Shown piece after piece: positions 59,331-64,000 of a stretch of DNA of 64,000 nt (position 1 is the stretch's first letter; each line of letters begins with the position of its first letter). The stretch is from contig JANNPZ010000091.1 in NCBI GenBank assembly GCA_031400505.1, forward strand, positions 62,001 to 126,000. The letters run 5' to 3'. The notes beneath the pieces were generated by a model. It was given only the letters and a program-made list of their open reading frames with translations. It did no database searches and was not told where the DNA came from. Made by a program: the position numbers and the translations under genes. The DNA is from JAIYDJ01 sp031400505 (GTDB lineage: Bacteria > Pseudomonadota > Alphaproteobacteria > Rhodobacterales > Rhodobacteraceae).

Positions 59331-60193
59331 AACTGCACCGCCTTTTGCTGGCCCCATCCTTGGGCACCATCCTGATTTTCATGGTGCTGCCCATCGCGAT
59401 CACCACGCTGTATTCCATACTAACGCCAGCGCAATACGGCGGGGTGATCTGGGAACCGTCCGCCGAGGCCTATTTCCGGCTGCTGTTCGAGCGCGACATT
59501 TTCGATGACACGCTGACATTCAACACTGACTACCTGCAAATCCTTGGCCGGTCGGTGCTGCAAGCTGGGATTGCCACGCTGCTGTGCCTGATCGTCGGAT
59601 TGCCGACGGCGTGGTTCATCGCCACCCGGCCGCCGGGGCAGAAGTCGCTGTGGCTGATGCTGGTGACGGTCCCCTATTGGGTCAACCTGCTGGTACGCAC
59701 CATCGCGCTTTTGCTGATCCTGCGGGATGAAGGCCCGATCAACCGCGCGCTGCAATCCATTGGCCTGACCGACGGGCCACTCCCGTTGGCTTACAACAGC
59801 TTTGCCATTGGCTTGGGGTTGGTGTCGTCCTTCCTGCCCTTCATGATCCTGCCACTTTACGCGGCGATCGAGCGGTTCGACTTTTCGCTGCTGGAGGCCG
59901 CCTATGACCTGCATGCGAACCGTCGCCGCGCGTTCTTTGCGGTCGTCCTGCCGATCCTGCGGCCCGGTCTGATTGCGGGCGGGCTGCTGGTCTTCATCCC
60001 CGGCATCGGCAGCTACCTTGCACCCGACATCCTTGGCGGTGGCAAGACGCTGATGCTCGGCAACCTGATCGGCATGCAGTTTCAGGGCAGCCGCAACTGG
60101 CCCTTTGGTGCCGCACTTTCCACCATCCTGATGGCCGTCACGCTGATAGCCTTGTTCATCGTTGCCCGCCGTGCCGCACGGGAGGAGGCGTGA
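59327..60193 (+). CDS. Polyamine-type ABC importer permease 1 (second system)
   Basis: 288 residues, six helices. The N-terminal helix is LLLAPSLGTILIFMVLPIAITTLYS; the periplasmic loop is longer than in PotB of the first system. The EAA loop is LLEAAYDLHANRRRAFFAVVLPI. GSYLAPDILGGGKTLMLGNLI is the conserved PotB segment. It is coupled by overlaps to the ATPase gene upstream and the second permease downstream. Confidence 0.93.
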   Translation: MKLHRLLLAPSLGTILIFMVLPIAITTLYSILTPAQYGGVIWEPSAEAYFRLLFERDIFDDTLTFNTDYLQILGRSVLQAGIATLLCLIVGLPTAWFIATRPPGQKSLWLMLVTVPYWVNLLVRTIALLLILRDEGPINRALQSIGLTDGPLPLAYNSFAIGLGLVSSFLPFMILPLYAAIERFDFSLLEAAYDLHANRRRAFFAVVLPILRPGLIAGGLLVFIPGIGSYLAPDILGGGKTLMLGNLIGMQFQGSRNWPFGAALSTILMAVTLIALFIVARRAAREEA

Positions 60194-60993
60194 TGGCGCT
60201 GCTTGACACCCGGTCAAAGGACATTCGCAACCTGCCGGGCTTTGGCCTGACGGCAACCCTGGCGGTGGCGTTCTTGTATGCGCCGATCCTCTTTCTGGTG
60301 CTCTACTCCTTCAACTCCGGTCGGTCGATCAGCCGTTTGGATGGGCTGTCGTGGCAGTGGTATCGGGCCGTCTTTGCCAATGAGGAAATTGCCGGGGCGG
60401 CGCTGAACTCCGTCCTGCTGGCCGTGATCGCCGCCAGTGTCGCCACGGTTATGGCCACCGCCGCAGCCTTGGCGATGGTGCGGATGAAGGTGCGCCGCAA
60501 GGCCGCCGCCTATGCGGTGCTCAACTTCCCACTGATGGTGCCCGAGATTGTCACCGCCATAGCCAGCCTGATCTTTTTTTCCTCGGTGGGCTTGGGGCTT
60601 GGCTTTGGGTCGCTGGTCATTGCCCATACCACTTTCTGCATTCCCTTCGCCTACCTGCCGATCACGGCGCGGCTGACATCCATGGACGCAGGCCTTGAAG
60701 CCGCCGCCGCCGATCTTTTTGCCCGTCCGTGGACGCGGTTCCGGCTGATCACCCTGCCTCTTTTGGCCCCCGGGCTGATCTCGGGCTGGCTCTTGGCCTT
60801 CATCGTCTCCCTGGACGACTTCATCATCTCGTCAATGCTGTCCGGCCCCGGATCAACCACCTTGCCCGTCCACATCTATTCGATGCTGCGCCTTGGCATC
60901 ACGCCCGAGGTCAACGCGGTGTCGTCGCTGATGGTCGCGGCCTCTGCCCTTGTCGTCATCACCTCGGGCCTGATCGCCCGCAAACAAACCTGA
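60193..60993 (+). CDS. Polyamine-type ABC importer permease 2 (second system)
   Basis: 266 residues from ATG 60193, which shares one base with the upstream stop (GTG 60190 is also possible); GGAGGAGGCG gives a strong ribosome site. Six helices, starting LTATLAVAFLYAPILFLVLYSFNSG. The EAA loop is LEAAAADLFARPWTRFRLITLP, followed by SGPGSTTLPVHIYSMLRLGITPEVN, as in PotC. It partners the preceding permease. Confidence 0.93.
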   Translation: MALLDTRSKDIRNLPGFGLTATLAVAFLYAPILFLVLYSFNSGRSISRLDGLSWQWYRAVFANEEIAGAALNSVLLAVIAASVATVMATAAALAMVRMKVRRKAAAYAVLNFPLMVPEIVTAIASLIFFSSVGLGLGFGSLVIAHTTFCIPFAYLPITARLTSMDAGLEAAAADLFARPWTRFRLITLPLLAPGLISGWLLAFIVSLDDFIISSMLSGPGSTTLPVHIYSMLRLGITPEVNAVSSLMVAASALVVITSGLIARKQT

Positions 60994-61004
60994 AAGGAAT
61001 CCCC

Positions 61005-62015
61005 ATGCGCGCCCTTGCCCTCCTCTTGTTGACCGCCGCCCCGGCCTTCGCCGAGGGGGATCTGTTCATCTACACTTGGGGTGAATACACGCCGCCAGAC
61101 CTCGTGGCCAAGTTCGAGGCCGAGTTCGGCGTCAAGGTCCACATCGACAGCTATGACAGCATGGAGACGATGATCGCCAAGCTGCGCGCCGGGGGTGCGG
61201 GCTATGACATCATCGTGCCGGGCGATGCCACGATGCAGGTGCTGATCGCCGAAGGCATGGTCGAAAAGATCGATGTTTTCGCCATGCCCAACTTTGCGAA
61301 TGTCGATGACAAATGGCGCGAGGTCTATTGGGACCCCAAGCGTGAATACTCCGCCCCCTGGGCCTGGGGCTCGACCGCGTTCGCCGTGGATACTGCCGTG
61401 GTCAAGGGTGATTATTCCTCGCTGTCCGTGCTGTTTGACCCGGCGGAGGATGTGAAGGGTCGCATCAACATGCTGCGCGACATGAACGATGTGATCAACA
61501 TGGCCGAACGCTATCTGGGCGTCCCGCGCTGTTCGGAGAACCCGGATGAGATGAAGCGGGTACTGGAACTGCTGGAAACCCAGAAGGAATGGGTGAAATC
61601 CTACGATAGCGAGACCAAGGAGCCGCTGGTATCGGGCGAGGCCGTCGTGTCGATGAGCTGGAATGGCTACGCTATGCGGGCGCGCGATGAAAAGCCCACC
61701 ATCGCCTATGTCTATCCGAAAGAGGGTTACACCGGCTGGATGGACAATGTCGCCGTGCCCAAGGGCGCGCCGAACATGGACAACGCCAAGGCTTGGGTCA
61801 ACTTCGTCATGGCACCGGAAAACGCCGCAATGATCACCAACTACGCGCGCTATTCCAACGGCATCAAGGGGTCCGAGGCATTCATCGAGCCCGCATTGGC
61901 CAGCGCCCCCGAAATCAACCCTCCGGCGGATGCACCAGCCCCCGAATTCATCCCGACCTGCTCGCCTGCGGCTACGGCCCTGATCGACAAGGTCTGGACC
62001 AAACTAATGAACTGA
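61005..62015 (+). CDS. Polyamine ABC transporter substrate-binding protein (second system)
   Basis: 336 residues, PotD-like. Sec signal MRALALLLLTAAPAFA, then EGDLFIYTWGEYTPPDLVAKFEAEFGV, the family start. The ligand region has GSTAFAVDTAVVKGDYSSL and SWNGYAMRARDEK. AAAGGAAT precedes the ATG. It lies downstream of the ABC genes and 11 bases before the amidase gene. Putrescine, spermidine or a carbamoylated derivative is inferred from the amidase. Confidence 0.92.
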   Translation: MRALALLLLTAAPAFAEGDLFIYTWGEYTPPDLVAKFEAEFGVKVHIDSYDSMETMIAKLRAGGAGYDIIVPGDATMQVLIAEGMVEKIDVFAMPNFANVDDKWREVYWDPKREYSAPWAWGSTAFAVDTAVVKGDYSSLSVLFDPAEDVKGRINMLRDMNDVINMAERYLGVPRCSENPDEMKRVLELLETQKEWVKSYDSETKEPLVSGEAVVSMSWNGYAMRARDEKPTIAYVYPKEGYTGWMDNVAVPKGAPNMDNAKAWVNFVMAPENAAMITNYARYSNGIKGSEAFIEPALASAPEINPPADAPAPEFIPTCSPAATALIDKVWTKLMN

Positions 62016-62026
62016 AGGAGTTTCAA

Positions 62027-62893
62027 ATGGCAATCGTGACACTGGCCGCCACGCAGATGGCCTGTTCCTGGGATCTGGATGACAACATCCAGAAGGCCGA
62101 AGAACAGGTGACCGCGGCGGCAGAGGATGGCGCGCAGATCATCCTGCTGCAGGAGCTGTTCCAGACCCCCTATTTCTGCATCGAAAAGGACTATGGCTTT
62201 CAACGCTATGCCAAGCCGCTCGAATCCGACCGGGCGGTGCAGCATTTTGCGGCGCTGGCTAAGCGGTTGGGGGTCGTGCTGCCGATCAGCTATTACGAGG
62301 CGGCGGGGAACACGTTCTTCAACTCGCTGGCGATGATTGACGCCGACGGCACGGTGATGGGAAACTACCGCAAGACCCATATCCCGCATGCGCCGGGGTA
62401 TGAGGAGAAGTACTACTTCACCCCCGGCAATACAGGTTTCAAGGTGTTCGAAACCCGCTTTGCACGCGTCGGCTGCGGCATCTGCTGGGACCAGTGGTTT
62501 CCGGAAACCGCACGGTCGCTGGCGATTCTCGGGGCCGAGGTGATGCTGTTTCCGACGGCCATCGGGTCTGAGCCCGGCTACCCCGAGATTGATTCATCAG
62601 GCCACTGGCAGCGCACGATGCAGGGCCACGCGGCGGCCAATATGGTGCCGGTTGTGGCGTCAAACCGGGTCGGGCTGGAAAAGGGGCCGAACCTTGAGAT
62701 GACGTTCTACGGATCGTCCTTCATCGCCGACCACACGGGGGCGATGCTGGCCGAGGCGAACAAGGTGGACGAGACGTATCTCATCGCTCAGATCGACTTT
62801 GAGGCCACCCGTGCCTTCCGCCAAAGCTGGGGCACCTGGCGGGATCGGCGACCGGAAACCTATGGGCTGATCAGCCGTCACGACGCGGCATGA
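62027..62893 (+). CDS. aguB: N-carbamoylputrescine amidase (nitrilase superfamily)
   Basis: 288 residues. It hydrolyses N-carbamoylputrescine to putrescine, CO2 and ammonia in the agmatine route to polyamines. The nitrilase triad is E43 (LLQELFQTPYF), K116 (GNYRKTHIPHAPGYEEKYYF) and C153 (GCGICWDQWFPE). The segments FQTPYFC and PHAPGYEEKYYFTPG are typical of AguB. GAAGGAG precedes the ATG. No agmatine deiminase gene (aguA) lies in the window. The transporter upstream may import the substrate. Confidence 0.93.
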   Translation: MAIVTLAATQMACSWDLDDNIQKAEEQVTAAAEDGAQIILLQELFQTPYFCIEKDYGFQRYAKPLESDRAVQHFAALAKRLGVVLPISYYEAAGNTFFNSLAMIDADGTVMGNYRKTHIPHAPGYEEKYYFTPGNTGFKVFETRFARVGCGICWDQWFPETARSLAILGAEVMLFPTAIGSEPGYPEIDSSGHWQRTMQGHAAANMVPVVASNRVGLEKGPNLEMTFYGSSFIADHTGAMLAEANKVDETYLIAQIDFEATRAFRQSWGTWRDRRPETYGLISRHDAA

Positions 62894-62901
62894 GGCGCAA
62901 A

Positions 62902-62923
62902 GGGGGCGGTACAGGCCGCCCCC
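62902..62923 (+). terminator. GC-rich hairpin after aguB
   Basis: GGGGGCGG (62902-62909) pairs with CCGCCCCC (62916-62923) around a 6-base TACAGG loop, 9 bp past the aguB stop. GTTCC follows, without a T-run. A probable operon end. Confidence 0.6.
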
Positions 62924-63051
62924 CGTTCCAAACCTAGAGCAGGAGGGAACAGTTAGCTATATAGGTCTGTCGGCTGCATTAGGCCCATTTCGGTCGTTGT
63001 TACACCTCGATGTTCATGTTAAGTTCTGATCGTTGGGTCAGAGGACATAAC

Positions 63052-63600
63052 ATGGCGCTTGGACAGAAGCTGAACGGAACACTCAGGGCGTTTATCGAGC
63101 GCCAACAACTCTTCTTTGTGGCAACGGCAGCGCCGGATGGTCGCGTCAATCTCTCCCCGAAGGGTGCAGATACGCTCCGCGTTCTTGACGACAACCACAT
63201 TCGGTGGCTGAGTTTGTCCGGCAGCGGAAATGAAACTGCGGGGCATTTGCGAAGAAGCAACCGCATAACGTTGATGTTTTGTGCTTTCGAAGGCGATGCC
63301 CTCATATTGCGCATTTACGGGCAGGCGAACGTCCTACATCCGCGAGACCTCGGGTGGAACGATGCTCTCGCGTCCTTTCCCGAATTGGCAGGTAGTCGAC
63401 AGATCTTCGACATTTCGATCGACGCAGTCCAGACATCCTGTGGCACCGGTGTGCCATTTATGACCTATTCGGGCGACCGGGCGTCCAAAGAACTTGTGCC
63501 TTATTATGCCGGATTGGGTAGCGCCGGTCTTGAGGACTACTGGCGACGGAAAAACACGCACACCATTGACGGCTTCAAGACCGGCTTATTCGACGACTAA
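63052..63600 (+). CDS. Pyridoxamine-5'-phosphate-oxidase-like flavoprotein
   Basis: 182 residues. The FMN-binding split barrel of the PNPOx-like superfamily is suggested by FFVATAAPDGRVNLSPKGADTLRVLDD and by LSLSGSGNETAGHLRRSNRITLMFCAFEG. These small proteins bind FMN, F420 or haem and reduce various compounds; the substrate is unknown. GAGGACATAAC precedes the ATG at 63052. Base composition of this gene is clearly lower in GC than in its neighbours, which may reflect transfer. Confidence 0.82.
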   Translation: MALGQKLNGTLRAFIERQQLFFVATAAPDGRVNLSPKGADTLRVLDDNHIRWLSLSGSGNETAGHLRRSNRITLMFCAFEGDALILRIYGQANVLHPRDLGWNDALASFPELAGSRQIFDISIDAVQTSCGTGVPFMTYSGDRASKELVPYYAGLGSAGLEDYWRRKNTHTIDGFKTGLFDD

Positions 63601-63670
63601 GGAAAATGGCCGCCTAGACACAAAAGTCCGCGTCGTCCCGCAAAGCAGACTCTAGCCCAAGTTTACACCC

Positions 63671-64000
63671 CTACCCGCACTTCACCTCCGCTTCACAGGT
63701 CAGCGCCAGCTCCGCCACTAGATCCTTGATATCGGGGGATTGCGCGTCCCAGACCCCTTCGCTGCACAGATAGGCCATGTGGTCTTCCAGATAGCTGGCC
63801 ATGGTGCTGCGCCAGTCGGGAGAGGTGTCGATCATCTGCTCGGACGTATAAAGCAGGTATTCGACATAGGCCGCATAGGCAGTTTGTTCTTTGGGGTCTT
63901 TCAACGCACAGAAATCGGCATTTGCCAGTTCCGGCTTTTGCACCGTCAGGTTCAGGAACTCGCGGTAAATCTCGCGTGCGGTCTGGTCGCGTTGGATGCG
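63671..64000 (-). CDS. Unknown protein, C-terminal part (start outside window)
   Basis: About 109 residues are visible, ending GVWDAQSPDIKDLVAELALTCEAEVKCG. The reading frame continues past the right edge (REIYREFLNL upstream of the first in-window Met). Soluble, Glu/Asp rich, with Cys at the end and at ADFCALKDPKEQT. I do not recognise a family. The 70-bp gap before it holds nothing clear. It converges with the PNPOx-like gene. Confidence 0.5.
   Translation of the reverse strand, partial: RIQRDQTAREIYREFLNLTVQKPELANADFCALKDPKEQTAYAAYVEYLLYTSEQMIDTSPDWRSTMASYLEDHMAYLCSEGVWDAQSPDIKDLVAELALTCEAEVKCG

Noticed and set aside
1..64000. CRISPR arrays, rRNA genes, replication origins and prophage structural genes
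   Set aside because: None was seen. The only short regular repeats are the four 21-bp copies at 36748-36831, which have no spacers of CRISPR size.

Overview
The window is GC-rich, densely packed chromosomal DNA. Several features point to a Rhodobacteraceae-like alphaproteobacterium: a split hisB-hisH / hisA-hisF-hisE locus, many ABC transporters for polyols and amines, a LexA box of the alphaproteobacterial direct-repeat type (GAAC-N7-GAAC), and frequent ATGA/GTGA gene overlaps. The identification is by gene content only.

Region by region. (1) 1-8086 holds part of a type II secretion locus: gspG (cut by the left edge, minus strand), gspL-gspM-gspE-gspF, a reversed gspN, a periplasmic-binding-protein-like lipoprotein, gspJ and gspK. 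The prepilin peptidase gspO lies further on at 10292. (2) Wrapped around gspO is a putative envelope system: a DUF4331 secreted protein plus a small lipoprotein on the minus strand, and on the plus strand three HupE/UreJ-type membrane proteins with a TPR protein between them (10911-14381). (3) 14455-24621 is a three-carbon/polyol module: glycerate 2-kinase, ATP-dependent dihydroxyacetone kinase, a five-component ABC importer with two separate ATPases and two small accessory genes, and a divergent LacI regulator with two matching operator palindromes. (4) 24734-36469 is housekeeping: hisBH and hisAFE, a DMT exporter, a DUF2147 protein, pyruvate carboxylase, a methyltransferase, an SOS-type UvrD/PcrA helicase and tRNA-Ser(GGA).

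(5) From the tRNA onward the DNA is accessory. 36480-38450 carries 21-bp repeats, the decayed C-terminal half of a large serine recombinase and a truncated IS3-family element. 38672-55144 is an intact, tightly packed catabolic operon with a divergent BetI-like regulator: class III aminotransferase, two phytoene-dehydrogenase-like flavoproteins, a GcvT-like protein, two Rieske oxygenases, a polyamine/betaine-type ABC importer, a DMSP-lyase-type cupin, an amidohydrolase, a VOC protein and a PMT-like methyltransferase. Both Rieske proteins carry Glu at the bridging position, as in carnitine monooxygenase CntA, so I infer that the operon degrades a quaternary or methylated ammonium (or sulfonium) compound. 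I do not recognise it as a described pathway, and it is the best candidate here for a new system.

(6) 55275-57877 is a graveyard: a MOSC pseudogene with two frameshifts, the C-terminal remnant of a trimethylamine-dehydrogenase-family enzyme with an in-frame stop, and a complete but dead IS3-family element. (7) 58281-62893 is a second polyamine-type ABC importer followed by N-carbamoylputrescine amidase. A PNPOx-like flavoprotein and the C-terminal end of an unknown protein close the window.
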